Shown: positions 17,788 through 27,912, counted from the stretch's first letter. The stretch is 64,000 bases of DNA from Caminibacter mediatlanticus TB-2 (GCF_005843985.1 NZ_CP040463.1:1228001-1292000), one strand, 5' to 3'. The notes: generated by a model from the sequence alone, not told the origin. Translations and numbers: made by a program.

Positions 17788-18100
17788 TATTTGCCTTTAT
17801 TACATAATAGTAATTTTTTTTATTAGTTGGTATTAACCAATATTTTACACCTTTTTTTATATATTTAATGTTTTTTATCTGTTTTTTTATTTTAGGATAT
17901 TCAATACCACCTTTAAATAGTTGATTACATCTCAATATTCTAAAAAAAGATTTAAAAATTGCTTTTAAAATATTATCATTTTCTATTAACCAAAGAGAAT
18001 ATGTGCTACACGTTGGATAATATCGACATTTATTGCCAAATAATGGACTAAAATATTTATAAAATTTTATTAATTTTATTAATATTTTTTTTAAAATCAT
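17774..18100 (-). CDS. yidD: Membrane protein insertion efficiency factor YidD
   Basis: A 108-residue YidD protein. The hallmark segment [20 protein letters not shown] is at about residues 12-31, followed by YSLWLIE and RILRCNQLFKGGIEYPKI. YidD helps YidC-dependent insertion at the membrane. The protein carries a long Lys/Tyr/Asn-rich tail (about residues 76-108) beyond the usual end. The gene overlaps both rnpA (44 bp) and yidC (14 bp). Confidence 0.92.
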   Translation of the reverse strand: MILKKILIKLIKFYKYFSPLFGNKCRYYPTCSTYSLWLIENDNILKAIFKSFFRILRCNQLFKGGIEYPKIKKQIKNIKYIKKGVKYWLIPTNKKNYYYVIKANNDGK

Positions 18101-18365
18101 TTTCTAACTCAATAAAATCAATTGTCGATATATCCTCTTTAACAATAACTAAAAAATGCCCTTTTGAAAAAAAAATTCTAACTAAATTTCTTACTCTTCT
18201 TTTTATTTTGTTTCTAATCACTGCTTTTTTAGAAATTTTTTTCGATACAACTGGTGAAACCTTAAATTCATTAGAAGAAAGGATATAAAGAATAAAAAAT
18301 TTTGTATACACCTTTCTTCCATTTTTATAAATAAAATCTATTTCTTTTTTATTTAAACCGCTAAT
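18057..18365 (-). CDS. rnpA: Ribonuclease P protein component, probable AUU start
   Basis: RnpA is the protein subunit of RNase P, which trims the 5' leader of tRNA precursors. The RNR box reads [14 protein letters not shown], and the start of the fold is [26 protein letters not shown]. The first ordinary start (GTG at 18311) would delete that N-terminal helix and first strand. Between the in-frame TAG at 18374-18372 and this point the only near-start codons are ATT at 18365 and an ATA. I place the start at ATT, giving 102 residues and a 13-bp overlap with rpmH, which fits translational coupling. Confidence 0.75.
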   Translation of the reverse strand: MSGLNKKEIDFIYKNGRKVYTKFFILYILSSNEFKVSPVVSKKISKKAVIRNKIKRRVRNLVRIFFSKGHFLVIVKEDISTIDFIELENDFKKNINKINKIL

Positions 18366-18487
18366 CTTTTTCTACCTTTTGCTCTTCTTCTTTTTAATAC
18401 TTTTCTACCATTTTTAGTTTTAAGTCTTGCTCTAAATCCGTGAGTTCTTTTTCTTCTAATTTTACTTGGTTGATAAGTTCTTTTCAT
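18353..18487 (-). CDS. rpmH: 50S ribosomal protein L34
   Basis: The 44-residue product starts [20 protein letters not shown] and ends KGRKRLAV, a near-consensus L34, part of the large ribosomal subunit. A GGAGTG Shine-Dalgarno precedes the ATG at 18487. It is the first gene of the rpmH-rnpA-yidD-yidC-jag-mnmE operon found near many bacterial origins. The end overlaps the proposed rnpA start. Confidence 0.98.
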   Translation of the reverse strand: MKRTYQPSKIRRKRTHGFRARLKTKNGRKVLKRRRAKGRKRLAV

Positions 18488-18514
18488 TTACACTCCTTTA
18501 AATTTTTGTGTGGA

Positions 18515-18543
18515 ATTTTACTAAAAAAACTAATATAATCCAA
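18515..18543 (-). promoter_or_regulatory. Promoter of the rpmH operon
   Basis: On the minus strand TTGGAT (18543-18538) and TAAAAT (18520-18515) are separated by 17 bp, close to the sigma-70 consensus spacing, about 28 bp before the rpmH ATG. It overlaps the last codons of the upstream hpf gene. Confidence 0.55.
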
Positions 18544-19030
18544 GTTTACCATCTTTTCTTCTATAAATAACTCTTTTTTCTCCATTTAAGTCTCTAAATA
18601 CCATAAAATATAATCCACTATTTTTAAATTCATTAATAGCTTCTTCTACACTTATAGGTTTTTCGATGTCAAGTGGCATATCTACAATTTCATCTTCTTC
18701 TACTTCAACTATTAACTCTTCTATTCTGTCTTTTTTTCTATAACTATTCTTTTTGTCATGATATCTTCTAAGAAGTTTTTCAAGTTTATCTTTTGCTTTA
18801 TCAAGGGCTGCATACATATCCTTATCTTTATAATGAACTACTGCAGTTCCTTTTTCTGGAATATTCATAATAATTTCAACTGTAAAAAAATCTCTTTTAT
18901 CTTTTTCAATTGTAACAATTGAATGTAATATTCCTAAATTATATTTTTCTATTTCATTAATTACTTTTGTAATATGGTCTTTCATTGATTCGGTTAAAGC
19001 AACATCTCTTCCAACTATAGTAACATTCAT
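18530..19030 (-). CDS. hpf: Long-form ribosome hibernation promoting factor
   Basis: A 166-residue long-form HPF that pairs ribosomes into inactive 100S dimers under stress. The N-terminal S30AE domain (MNVTIVGRDVALTESMKDHI to KDKLEKLLRRYHDKK, about 1-97) is followed by an acidic linker and the C-terminal dimerisation domain (KPISVEEAINEFKNSGLYFMVF, then RVIYRRKDGKLGLY). Bacteria with the long form usually use it in place of the RMF/short HPF pair. It stands 45 bp after the pseudopilin cluster. Confidence 0.95.
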   Translation of the reverse strand: MNVTIVGRDVALTESMKDHITKVINEIEKYNLGILHSIVTIEKDKRDFFTVEIIMNIPEKGTAVVHYKDKDMYAALDKAKDKLEKLLRRYHDKKNSYRKKDRIEELIVEVEEDEIVDMPLDIEKPISVEEAINEFKNSGLYFMVFRDLNGEKRVIYRRKDGKLGLY

Positions 19031-19074
19031 AATAACTCCTTTAAATTTACTTCATATAAATTTTACATTAATTT

Positions 19075-19485
19075 TTAAGGATTTTGAAGAGTTGTATATA
19101 CTTTTCTTATATGAAACTCAGGATTTTTGGATGTTACTATTACATAAATCAAGGCAGACATATTTGTCTCTTTAGTATCAATCTTAGAACAAGTAGCAGT
19201 TGTGGAAGTACAATCAGTAGAAAAATAATGAAATTTTATTTTAACATTAAATCCTGGATAAGTTAAATTAATTTGATTAATTTTTCCACTATTATAATTA
19301 TGCCCTTGAAGAGCCATTATTGCATATTCTGTAGCTGAACGAGCTACAAGTTCAGCTCTTGTATCCATAAAACTTCTTCCTGTATGTTTAGTTGATGAAG
19401 CACTAAATTGCATTATCATCATACCAACAACAGCCATTATAATCAAAAAAATAATTGTATATAAAAGAGAAAAACTTTTTTTCAA
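19075..19485 (-). CDS. Pseudopilin-like protein lacking Glu5
   Basis: A 136-residue protein with a type IV pilin-like N-terminus, MKKS-FSLLYTIIFLIIMAVVGMMI. If cleaved before Phe5, the mature residue 5 is Tyr, not Glu, and the residue before the cut is Ser instead of Gly. The hydrophobic helix covers about 5-27, followed by a small globular domain with two cysteines (about 90 and 98). It is the last of three pilin-like genes and overlaps the second by 4 bp. It may cap or initiate a transformation-type pseudopilus. Confidence 0.7.
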   Translation of the reverse strand: MKKSFSLLYTIIFLIIMAVVGMMIMQFSASSTKHTGRSFMDTRAELVARSATEYAIMALQGHNYNSGKINQINLTYPGFNVKIKFHYFSTDCTSTTATCSKIDTKETNMSALIYVIVTSKNPEFHIRKVYTTLQNP

Positions 19486-20507
19486 AACACAACCTTTTCT
19501 TTACAAACTGTTAATGGCTCACCTTTTATTATAATTTTAGGTGAAGATATACAAATTAAAATTCTAATAACTCCGTTTGTTTCTCTAAATTTAAACTGTG
19601 TAACATTTGTGGCAAGTAAAGAACTATTTGTTTCAGAAGAATTATAATCTTCTCCATTCCAAGGATAATAATTAAACTTTAATGTTAAATTATATTCATT
19701 ACAAGTACTATCTTTACATTCTGGAACTATTGCATATGCAGAATTTACAATATAATATTTTTCATAAACAGAAGGAGAATTTACAGCATTTGCAGGTATA
19801 TCAATAGCTTTAATATGTAAAGTAGTATCATTTGATACTGTATTATAAGATAAAATTTTAAAAACTCTTGTCGCTTTATTATTTGGAAATTTATTTTTCC
19901 ACCATCCATATGAAGAATTAACATCCAAAAAATCTCCTCTATCAGTAGGACCTGAAAATATTAACACACTTAAATTTTTATCAAAAATATCTCCATTTAT
20001 CCCCCACTGTTTTGTCCAATTACTTTCAATTGATTTTACATAATTAAAATTACTAAAAGGAGTTGTTATGTTATATTCAATATTCGAAATTTTAATAGTT
20101 TTTTTCAAATCGACAAACCCTGAATATCCTACTAATGCTTTTAGAGTATTATCCCAAATTCCTCTTTTCGCATACAAATCCTCTCCAAGCCATTCAATAA
20201 CTTTATAATTTTTTATCTCAGTCTCTGGTATAGCACTTAATACATTAAATTTAGTAATATTTCCAACTTGACAGCCATTATTAGAAATATTACATTCATC
20301 AGCTATAACTGAATTTTTTATTCTATTTTTAAGTTTTGCAGCAATTTTATTTAGAACTAAGTCAGTTTCAAAAGAAAGTTTGTTGTATTCTTTTGTGTAA
20401 TAGTAATTTTCATAAATTTTTGTAATAATCATAGAAGAAATAGTACCTAATATTCCTAAAATTATTATAACAATTAAAATTTCAATTAAAGTAAATGACC
20501 TTTTCAT
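19482..20507 (-). CDS. Prepilin-type protein, large pseudopilin
   Basis: A 341-residue protein with a prepilin N-terminus (MKRS-FTLIEILIVIIILGILG), Glu5 present and Ser at the position before the cleavage site. Beyond the N-terminal helix, a large extracytoplasmic domain contains several cysteines (for example CNISNNGCQVG near 93-103 and CKDSTCNEY near 262-270). Size and layout recall GspJ/PilW-type minor pilins. It overlaps the neighbouring pseudopilin genes by 4 bp on both sides. Confidence 0.8.
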   Translation of the reverse strand: MKRSFTLIEILIVIIILGILGTISSMIITKIYENYYYTKEYNKLSFETDLVLNKIAAKLKNRIKNSVIADECNISNNGCQVGNITKFNVLSAIPETEIKNYKVIEWLGEDLYAKRGIWDNTLKALVGYSGFVDLKKTIKISNIEYNITTPFSNFNYVKSIESNWTKQWGINGDIFDKNLSVLIFSGPTDRGDFLDVNSSYGWWKNKFPNNKATRVFKILSYNTVSNDTTLHIKAIDIPANAVNSPSVYEKYYIVNSAYAIVPECKDSTCNEYNLTLKFNYYPWNGEDYNSSETNSSLLATNVTQFKFRETNGVIRILICISSPKIIIKGEPLTVCKEKVVF

Positions 20508-21199
20508 CTGGTAATTTCCTCAAACGAATACATTTTAGATGCCCCAATATTACAAGTAGGATATGTTAACACAATAGTTGTACCATCTTTTAATTTAGTA
20601 GTCAATTTAATCAATTTGATATTAGTTAGATTTGCAACTGATGAAAAATTAAAATCAAAATTTATATCATTATTAGAATAATTAGTATCGTCTGATAAAT
20701 ATTTAACACTTACATTAATATCATATCCTCCACTTTGAACACCATATGCAATATGTTCACCATATCCATTAAAATCATCAATATCATCATATGTTATAGT
20801 TGAATTGTTAATCTCTCCTAAATCTATTCCAATATTACTGACACTATCTTTACTTCCGCTTCTATAAAGATTGTTTTCTATTTGAGTTTTACCAAGTCTA
20901 CTTGTTTTTCCAGCAAAATTAGAAGAATAATTATTTAAAAGTTCACTATCTCCTCCTGTTGCATTTAAATCTTTATAAAAATTAAAACCTTTTGTATTGT
21001 TTTCATCAAAATATCTTGTATTAATAAGTGAAAGTAATGAAAACTGAGAAAAAAACACTTCTTCTTTATTTGTAACCTTTGAAGAAGATACTAATGTTTG
21101 TAAAAACAAAGGAATAGTTGTCATAATTATTCCTAAAATTACAATAGCAACAAGAAGTTCTATTAATGAAAAAGCTTTATATCTTCTTTGATTTTTCAT
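20504..21199 (-). CDS. Prepilin-type pseudopilin
   Basis: A 231-residue pseudopilin. The leader MKNQRRYKA is followed by FSLIELLVAIVILGIIMTTI, with Ala instead of Gly before the cut and Glu5 present. The rest is a polar, Asn/Ser-rich periplasmic domain. It overlaps the end of proC by 23 bp. In Campylobacter jejuni a pseudopilin gene (ctsT) needed for natural transformation also follows proC, so a role in DNA uptake or type II-like secretion is the best inference. Confidence 0.82.
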   Translation of the reverse strand: MKNQRRYKAFSLIELLVAIVILGIIMTTIPLFLQTLVSSSKVTNKEEVFFSQFSLLSLINTRYFDENNTKGFNFYKDLNATGGDSELLNNYSSNFAGKTSRLGKTQIENNLYRSGSKDSVSNIGIDLGEINNSTITYDDIDDFNGYGEHIAYGVQSGGYDINVSVKYLSDDTNYSNNDINFDFNFSSVANLTNIKLIKLTTKLKDGTTIVLTYPTCNIGASKMYSFEEITR

Positions 21200-21920
21200 A
21201 TGTTTTAATTACACCTTTCATAACTTTACCTCTAATTCCATCCTCTTCTAATGAATACACACCTTCTGCTGTTGTTCCCTTTGGAGACATAACTTGATTT
21301 TTAATTGTATCAAAGTTTTCTTTCAAAGAAGTGAAACTTTTAAAAAGTCCTTTTGTAAGTTTATTAGAAATTTCTCTTTTTAATCCTGTATAAACTCCTG
21401 CATCCTCAATTGCACTTGCTATAAGTGACAAAAAAGCAGGACCACTTCCAATAATTGCAGTTGCCATATCAATTTCATCATCATTATTTACCCAAATCAC
21501 ATCACCAATATAACCTAAAATTTTTTCTCCTAATTCTTTTACTTCAACATCTCCTGTTAGTGCAGTTGTAGATGCTTGATATTTTGCAGCAATATTTGGC
21601 ATAGCACGGAGATAATAGTTTGATTTTATATATTTTTCAATCTCAAATACCGATTTACCAGCTAAGATAGATATTAAAACTTTCGCTTCTCCTTTTATTC
21701 TCATAGAAACTTCTTGAAGTGTATATGGTTTTATTGCAAGTAAAATTATTTTATTAGTAATATCAAATCCATCAAGTAAGTAATAATCACATTCAAAATC
21801 ATTTGCAAATTTTTTTAATTTTTCTTCATTTCTTCCTATTACTTCAAACTCAACATTTCCTTTTAGTCCTTTTGCAATAGCTTTTGCCATTTCTCCATAA
21901 CCAATAATACTAACTTTCAT
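21177..21920 (-). CDS. proC: Pyrroline-5-carboxylate reductase
   Basis: ProC makes L-proline from pyrroline-5-carboxylate with NAD(P)H. The 247-residue protein has the Rossmann start KVSIIGYGEMAKAIAKGL, the ILLAIKPYTLQEV strand, RAMPNIAAKYQASTTAL (about 103-119) and the C-terminal signature VMSPKGTTAEGVYSLEEDGIRG. It overlaps fliW by 11 bp. The upstream enzyme ProA is at 47706-48941. Confidence 0.95.
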   Translation of the reverse strand: MKVSIIGYGEMAKAIAKGLKGNVEFEVIGRNEEKLKKFANDFECDYYLLDGFDITNKIILLAIKPYTLQEVSMRIKGEAKVLISILAGKSVFEIEKYIKSNYYLRAMPNIAAKYQASTTALTGDVEVKELGEKILGYIGDVIWVNNDDEIDMATAIIGSGPAFLSLIASAIEDAGVYTGLKREISNKLTKGLFKSFTSLKENFDTIKNQVMSPKGTTAEGVYSLEEDGIRGKVMKGVIKTYEKSKKI

Positions 21921-22293
21921 TATTATCCTTAAAAAATTTTTTCATTTTTTCATCAAGTCCATAATTATACTTATCCAAAATAACTTGCCCCATTATCTTA
22001 TCTTCTAAATTAAAAATTAATGGTGCTGCAAAATTTATAGTTGATTCTTTAAAAGGCTCATTAATAGTTACAATATTTAAAACAAAAAGAGGTTTATTTT
22101 CTGATAGTTTTAAGATGTTTTGTTCATTTTCACTAATTTCAAAATCATAATCATCTCTAATTTTAAAAGGATTTATTAGAGTAAAATTTACCTTATTACC
22201 TTTAAGTTTATAAAAAACATCATTTATCTCTTCTAATTCAAATTCTTTTTCATCCTCAAATCCTAAAATTGGTAAAACTACTTTAAATTTCAT
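21910..22293 (-). CDS. fliW: Flagellar assembly factor FliW
   Basis: A 127-residue FliW. It starts MKFKVVLPILGFEDEKEFEL and has the FTLINPF segment and FVLNIVTINEPFKESTINFAAPLIFN, all typical. FliW binds flagellin and relieves repression by the RNA-binding protein CsrA, so it couples flagellin supply to assembly. No csrA is in view. The pairing with proC is shared with C. jejuni (Cj1075-Cj1076). Confidence 0.93.
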   Translation of the reverse strand: MKFKVVLPILGFEDEKEFELEEINDVFYKLKGNKVNFTLINPFKIRDDYDFEISENEQNILKLSENKPLFVLNIVTINEPFKESTINFAAPLIFNLEDKIMGQVILDKYNYGLDEKMKKFFKDNNES

Positions 22294-22331
22294 TTTTATC
22301 CTTTTTTTAATCTTAGCAAAAAATATTCCAT

Positions 22332-22369
22332 ATTATAACACAAGAAAAAATCATTTAAGTTGGTATAAT
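22332..22369. promoter_or_regulatory. Divergent -10 boxes between fliW and valS
   Basis: The minus strand has TATAAT at 22337-22332, 39 bp before the fliW ATG. The plus strand has TATAAT at 22364-22369, 20 bp before the valS ATG. The 96-bp gap therefore holds two outward-facing promoters. Confidence 0.55.
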
Positions 22370-22389
22370 TGCAATAAAAAAGGATTTTA

Positions 22390-24966
22390 ATGAAAGAATA
22401 TAATCCTCATAATTTTGAAAAAGAAACATATAATTTATGGGAAAAAGAGGGATTTTTTGAAGTAGATTATTCTAAACCTAAAAACTTTTGTATTATGATG
22501 CCTCCTCCAAATGTTACAGGTAGTTTACATATAGGACACGCATTAACTTTTACTCTTCAAGATATTATTGTTAGATATAAAAGAATGGATGGATATGCAA
22601 CCTTATGGCAACCAGGTACAGACCATGCTGGAATTGCAACTCAAAATGTAGTTGAAAAACAAATTTTGGCTGAGGGCAAAACAAAAGAAGAAATTGGAAG
22701 AGAGGAATTTTTAAAAAGAGTTTGGGAGTGGAAAGAATTCTCAGGAGGAAAAATCACCACACAACTTAGACGCCTTGGAGCAAGTCCTGCTTGGAGTAGA
22801 GAGAGATTTACAATGGATGAAGGTCTTCAAAGGGCTGTTAGAGTTGCATTTAAAAAATTATATGATGAAGGGCTAATTGTTAAAGGTAATTATATGGTAA
22901 ATTGGTGTCCTAAAGATGGGGCACTAAGCGATATTGAAGTTGAGTATGAAACACACGAAGGAAAACTTGTTTATATGAAATATCCAATTGTTGATAGTAA
23001 TGAATATATTGTAGTTGCTACTACAAGACCTGAGACATATTTTGGTGATACTGCTGTTATGGTAAATCCAAATGATGAAAGATATAAACACTTAATTGGC
23101 AAAAAAGTAAGATTACCTCTAATAAATAGAGAAATTCCTATTATTGCAGATGAATATGTTGATATGGAGTTTGGGACAGGCGCTGTAAAAGTAACACCTG
23201 CTCACGATGTAAATGACTATGAAGTAGGACTAAGACACAATTTAGAATTAATTAAAGTATTTGATGAAAAAGGAATTTTAAATAAAGAGGCAGGAGAATT
23301 TGCTGGCCTTGATAGAATTGAAGCAAGAGATAAAATAATTGAAAAGTTACAAAAAGAAGGATTTATTGAAAAAATAGAAGAACACACCCATCAAGTAGGT
23401 CATTGTTATAGATGCAAAAGTGTAATTGAACCATATGTTTCAACTCAGTGGTTTTTAAAAAAAGAAATTGCAATTCCTGCTATAAAAGCAGCAAATAAAG
23501 GCGAAGTAAAATTTCATCCTGCACAATGGAAAAACAATTATGATGCTTGGATGAGAGAACTTAGAGACTGGTGTATTTCAAGACAACTCTGGTGGGGACA
23601 TCAAATTCCTGTATATTATTGTAATGAGTGTGGTAATGAGTGGGCAAGTGTAGAAGAGCCAACTAAGTGTCCTAAATGTCATTCTAAAAACTTCCATCAA
23701 GACCCAGATGTTCTTGATACTTGGTTTAGCTCAGCTCTTTGGCCTTTTTCTACTCTTGGTTGGGAAAATGGTGAGTGGGGCAAAGGTATTAAATGGAATG
23801 AAGAAGATTTAAATAGATTTTATCCAAATAATTTATTAATTACAGGGTTTGATATTTTATTTTTCTGGGTTGCAAGAATGATGATGATGGGAACTCACTT
23901 TTTAAAAGAAGTTCCATTTAAAGATGTGTATCTTCATGCACTTGTAAGAGACGAACATGGTCAAAAAATGTCCAAAAGTAAAGGAAATGTAATTGACCCA
24001 CTCGAAATGATTGAAAAATATTCAGCTGATATTTTAAGATTTACTCTTGCAGTACTTGCGGTCCAAGGGAGAGATATTAAACTTAGTGAAAATAAAATGA
24101 TTGAAGCAAGAAACTTTACAAATAAACTTTATAATGCCGCAAGATTTTTAAAAATGCATCAAGATAAGTTTGAAGATTTAGAAAATATTGAAATAAAAAC
24201 TGAACTTGGAAAATGGATGGTATATAAACTTAATGAAGCAATTAAAAATGTAAGAAATGAGCTTGAAGAGTATCGATTTAATGATGCTGCTATGACACTT
24301 TATAGATTTTTATGGCAAGATTTTTGTGATTGGGGAATTGAACTTAGCAAAGTTAGTAAAGAAAGCATTAGCGAGCTTGGAAGTATTTTTAAAGAAGCAA
24401 TGAAACTTCTTCATCCGTTTATGCCATTTATTACTGAATTTTTATATCAAGAATTATCTTTAACAACTGTAAAAGATAACACTATTATGTTAAAAGAATA
24501 TCCACAAGCAAAAGAAGTAGTTAAACCTGCCGATTTTGATTTAATAATTGAAGCTATTGTATCATTAAGAAGAATAAAAGCTTTAACTGGGGCAAAAGAG
24601 ATAAAAAAAGCGTATGTTTTAGCAAATTTACCAGATTTAGCAAAAGAGTTCATAAAAAAACTTGCACGAATTGAAGATGTAGAATTTATTAATAACCCAA
24701 TTGAAAATGCTATTAGAGATATTAGTGATAATCTTGAAACTATGGTTAGTAAAGAAGAAATTGACATAACACCAATTATTAACAGATTAAATCAACAAAA
24801 AACAAAATTAAATAAAGAAATTGAAAAATTACAAAAAAAATTATCTAATGAAAACTTTATAAAAAAAGCCCCAAAAGAAGTAGTAGAAAAAAATAAAAAA
24901 GAATTAGATGAACTAACTCAAAAACTTCAAAAAATAGAAGATGAATTAAGGAAATTAAATGATTAA
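22390..24966 (+). CDS. valS: Valine--tRNA ligase
   Basis: An 858-residue class I aminoacyl-tRNA synthetase that charges tRNA-Val. The HIGH motif is in PPPNVTGSLHIGHAL (about 39-53), the editing domain contains TTRPETYFGDTAVMVNP (about 212-228), the KMSKS motif is MSKSKGNVIDP (about 527-537), and the C-terminal coiled coil that gauges the tRNA (about 795-858) is Lys/Glu rich. Zinc-type CxxC pairs lie near 416-437. It is the first gene of the plus-strand run to cysE and overlaps bamD by 8 bp. Confidence 0.98.
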   Translation: MKEYNPHNFEKETYNLWEKEGFFEVDYSKPKNFCIMMPPPNVTGSLHIGHALTFTLQDIIVRYKRMDGYATLWQPGTDHAGIATQNVVEKQILAEGKTKEEIGREEFLKRVWEWKEFSGGKITTQLRRLGASPAWSRERFTMDEGLQRAVRVAFKKLYDEGLIVKGNYMVNWCPKDGALSDIEVEYETHEGKLVYMKYPIVDSNEYIVVATTRPETYFGDTAVMVNPNDERYKHLIGKKVRLPLINREIPIIADEYVDMEFGTGAVKVTPAHDVNDYEVGLRHNLELIKVFDEKGILNKEAGEFAGLDRIEARDKIIEKLQKEGFIEKIEEHTHQVGHCYRCKSVIEPYVSTQWFLKKEIAIPAIKAANKGEVKFHPAQWKNNYDAWMRELRDWCISRQLWWGHQIPVYYCNECGNEWASVEEPTKCPKCHSKNFHQDPDVLDTWFSSALWPFSTLGWENGEWGKGIKWNEEDLNRFYPNNLLITGFDILFFWVARMMMMGTHFLKEVPFKDVYLHALVRDEHGQKMSKSKGNVIDPLEMIEKYSADILRFTLAVLAVQGRDIKLSENKMIEARNFTNKLYNAARFLKMHQDKFEDLENIEIKTELGKWMVYKLNEAIKNVRNELEEYRFNDAAMTLYRFLWQDFCDWGIELSKVSKESISELGSIFKEAMKLLHPFMPFITEFLYQELSLTTVKDNTIMLKEYPQAKEVVKPADFDLIIEAIVSLRRIKALTGAKEIKKAYVLANLPDLAKEFIKKLARIEDVEFINNPIENAIRDISDNLETMVSKEEIDITPIINRLNQQKTKLNKEIEKLQKKLSNENFIKKAPKEVVEKNKKELDELTQKLQKIEDELRKLND

Positions 24967-25579
24967 AAATATTTTTTTTATTATATTAGTGCTTTTCTTT
25001 TTAGGTTGTAGTCAAAAAAGCCAAATAAAAAAAGGATTAACAGCAAATGAATTACATTCATTACTTTATAAAGATGTAAAAAACAATATGCTTGATGATG
25101 CTGATAATGTATTAATGGAACTTGAAGCAAATTATCCAAATAGTTTTTATATAAAAGATGATTTGCTAATGCTTTTTTATGCTCATTTAAAAAATGAAGA
25201 TTTTAATTTAGCTAAATTTTATTTAGACCAATATGAAAAAAGATTTGCTTCAATAAAAGAAATTCCATGGTGTGAATACCAAAAAATAAAAATTGACTTT
25301 TTAGCCTATCAAAATGCTTATACAAACCAAGGGAAAATTTTATCATTACTGAAAAAATGTGAATTATATAAACTTAAATACCCTAACTCAACTTTTATAT
25401 ATGAAGTAAACACAATTTATATGAAAACACTCTTGACAAATAAATATCTTAATGATAAAATATATAAGCTATATATGAAAGAAAATAAAAAAGAAGCTGC
25501 TAAAAAATACAAAACTAATATACCAAAAAATAGTATTGCACCTAATATTCCTTGGTATAAAAAAATATTTTATTGGTAA
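24959..25579 (+). CDS. bamD: BamD-like outer-membrane assembly lipoprotein
   Basis: A 206-residue lipoprotein with a signal peptide and lipobox ([17 protein letters not shown], lipidated Cys17). The mature protein is made of TPR-like helical pairs ([57 protein letters not shown]). BamD is the essential partner of BamA in folding outer-membrane proteins. C. jejuni has a matching lipoprotein gene between lon and fliW, as here across the divergent promoter. Confidence 0.87.
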
Positions 25580-25587
25580 GGAGTAAA

Positions 25588-27912
25588 ATGAATTTAGAAA
25601 ACTATGAAAAATTACCTGCAGAAATTCCTGTATTAAAACAAAAAGATTTAATATATCCTTTTATGATAATACCTATTTTTTTAGATAAAAAAGAAGATAT
25701 AATTGCTATTCAAAAAGCTATTAATGACCATTCATTACTTTTTTTAACTATAAAAGAAGAAAAAGATACATTTGGGACAATTGGGACTATTATTAGAAAA
25801 GTAACTCTGCCAGAAGGAAGAGTTAAAATACTTTTTCAAGGACTTGAGAGAGGAAAAATATTAGATATAACTGATAAAAATCCTACAATGGCAATCGTTG
25901 ATAAAGTAACCCCAATTAATATAGATGCAAAAGAAATAAAACCTCTTCTTGAAACACTAAAAGAACATATTATAACTTTAAGTGAACTAAATCCTTTCTT
26001 TCCAAAAGATTTTATTAAAATAATAGACAGCAACTCAGATGCAAATAGAATTGTAGATATAATAGCAAGTTCTCTAAAACTACCTCTTGAAAAATCATAC
26101 GAACTATTTAAAGAAATTGATACAAAAGAAAGACTTATAAAACTTATTCATTTTATTTTAGAAGAAATTGAATCAATTAAATTAAAAAATGAACTTTCTC
26201 AAAAAGTAATGGAACAAGTTCAAGAAGCAAATAGAGAACATTTATTAAAACAACAATTAAAACTAATCCAACAAGAACTTGGAATGACAAATGAGCTCGA
26301 AGAAGAGATTAAAGAATATAGAGAAAAACTTGAAAAACTAAAACCATGCATGAGAGAAGACGCATATAAAGAAATTAAAAAACAAATTGATAGACTCTCA
26401 AGAATGCATCCAGACTCAGCAGAAGCAACTACTACTCAAAATTATATAGAATGGGCATTAGAAGTCCCATTTTGTAACTATGCAAAAGAAGAGTTTGATA
26501 TAAATGAATTAAAAGAAAGACTTGATAAAGACCATTATGGACTTAAAAAACCAAAAGAGAGAATTGTTGAATATTTCGGAGCAAAAGAACTTGCTAAAAA
26601 AAGAGGTGAAGAGTTTAGTGGTGCTACTTTATGTTTTGTAGGGCCTCCTGGTGTTGGTAAGACAAGTTTAGCAAACTCAATTGCAAAAGCTCTTGATAAA
26701 AATTTAGTAAGAATTGCACTTGGTGGACTTGAAGATGTAAACGAACTTAGAGGTCATAGAAGAACATATATAGGAGCAATGCCCGGAAGAATTGCACAAG
26801 GAATTATTAATGCAAAACAGATGAATCCTGTAATAGTTTTAGATGAAATAGATAAAATCAGTAGATACAGAGGTGACCCAACAGCAGTTTTACTTGAAGT
26901 TCTTGACCCAGAACAAAATTCTCATTTTAGAGACCTTTATTTAAATTTTGATTTAGATTTAAGCAAAGTTTTATTTATTGCAACTGCAAATGACCCAAGT
27001 ACAATTCCAGCACCTCTTAGAGATAGAATGGAGATGATATTTGTTGGAAGTTACACTCCACAAGAGAAATTTGAAATTGCAAAAAGATATTTAATACCAC
27101 AAGAGATGAAAAAACATTCTCTTAAAAAAAGTGAAATTTCTATAACTGATGCAGCTTTAAGAGAAATTATTGATAAATATACAAAAGAAGCAGGTGTTAG
27201 AAATTTAAGAAGAATTATTGCAAAAATAATGAGAAAAGCAGCAATTAAAATACTTGAAGGTGAGAAACAGGTAAAAGTAACTTTAAAAAATTTAAAAGAG
27301 TTTTTAGAAAAACCTCTTTTTGGAATTGAAGAAATAGATAAAAAAGACAAAATTGGTGTTGTAAATGGACTTGCTTGGACTCCTGTTGGTGGTGATGTAT
27401 TAAAAGTAGAGGCAGTTAAATACAAAGGCAAAGGTCAAGTTATTTTAACAGGTCAACTTGGCGATGTAATGAAAGAATCAGCACACATTGCATTTACTTT
27501 AATTAAAGTATTAATTGATAATAAAAAACTTAAAGTAAAAGAGAGAAGTAAAGAACCAATCTATTATAAATATAATGTCCATATTCATGTCCCAGAAGGG
27601 GCTATTCCAAAAGATGGACCAAGTGCTGGTATTACTATGGCTACTGCAATTGCAAGTATTTTTAGTGAAAAAAAAGTACATTCAGATGTTGCAATGACAG
27701 GAGAAATTACTCTAAGTGGCGATGTTTTGCCAATTGGAGGTCTTAAAGAAAAATTAATAGCAGCTTATAAAGCTAAAATAAAAAAAGTTTTAATACCACA
27801 AAAAAATTATGAAAAAGATTTAGATGACGTACCTAATGAAGTAAAAGAAGGTCTTGAAATAGTCCCTGTAAAAAGAATTGAAGAAGTATTAGACCATGCC
27901 CTCGTAAAATAA
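25588..27912 (+). CDS. lon: ATP-dependent protease Lon
   Basis: Lon degrades damaged and regulatory proteins. It has the N-terminal LON domain (about 1-200), a coiled-coil helical part, the AAA+ module with Walker [10 protein letters not shown] (about 352-360) and Walker [11 protein letters not shown], and the Ser-Lys protease domain with KDGPSAG and [10 protein letters not shown]. With the ATG at 25588 the dyad falls at Ser679 and Lys722, the same numbers as in E. coli. This start has a good AAGGAG; a TTG at 25573 lies in frame upstream but inside bamD. The protein is 774 residues. Confidence 0.97.

Noticed and set aside
27896-27907. ATG just before the lon stop as a start for flgA
   Set aside because: It is in another frame and reaches TAA after three codons.
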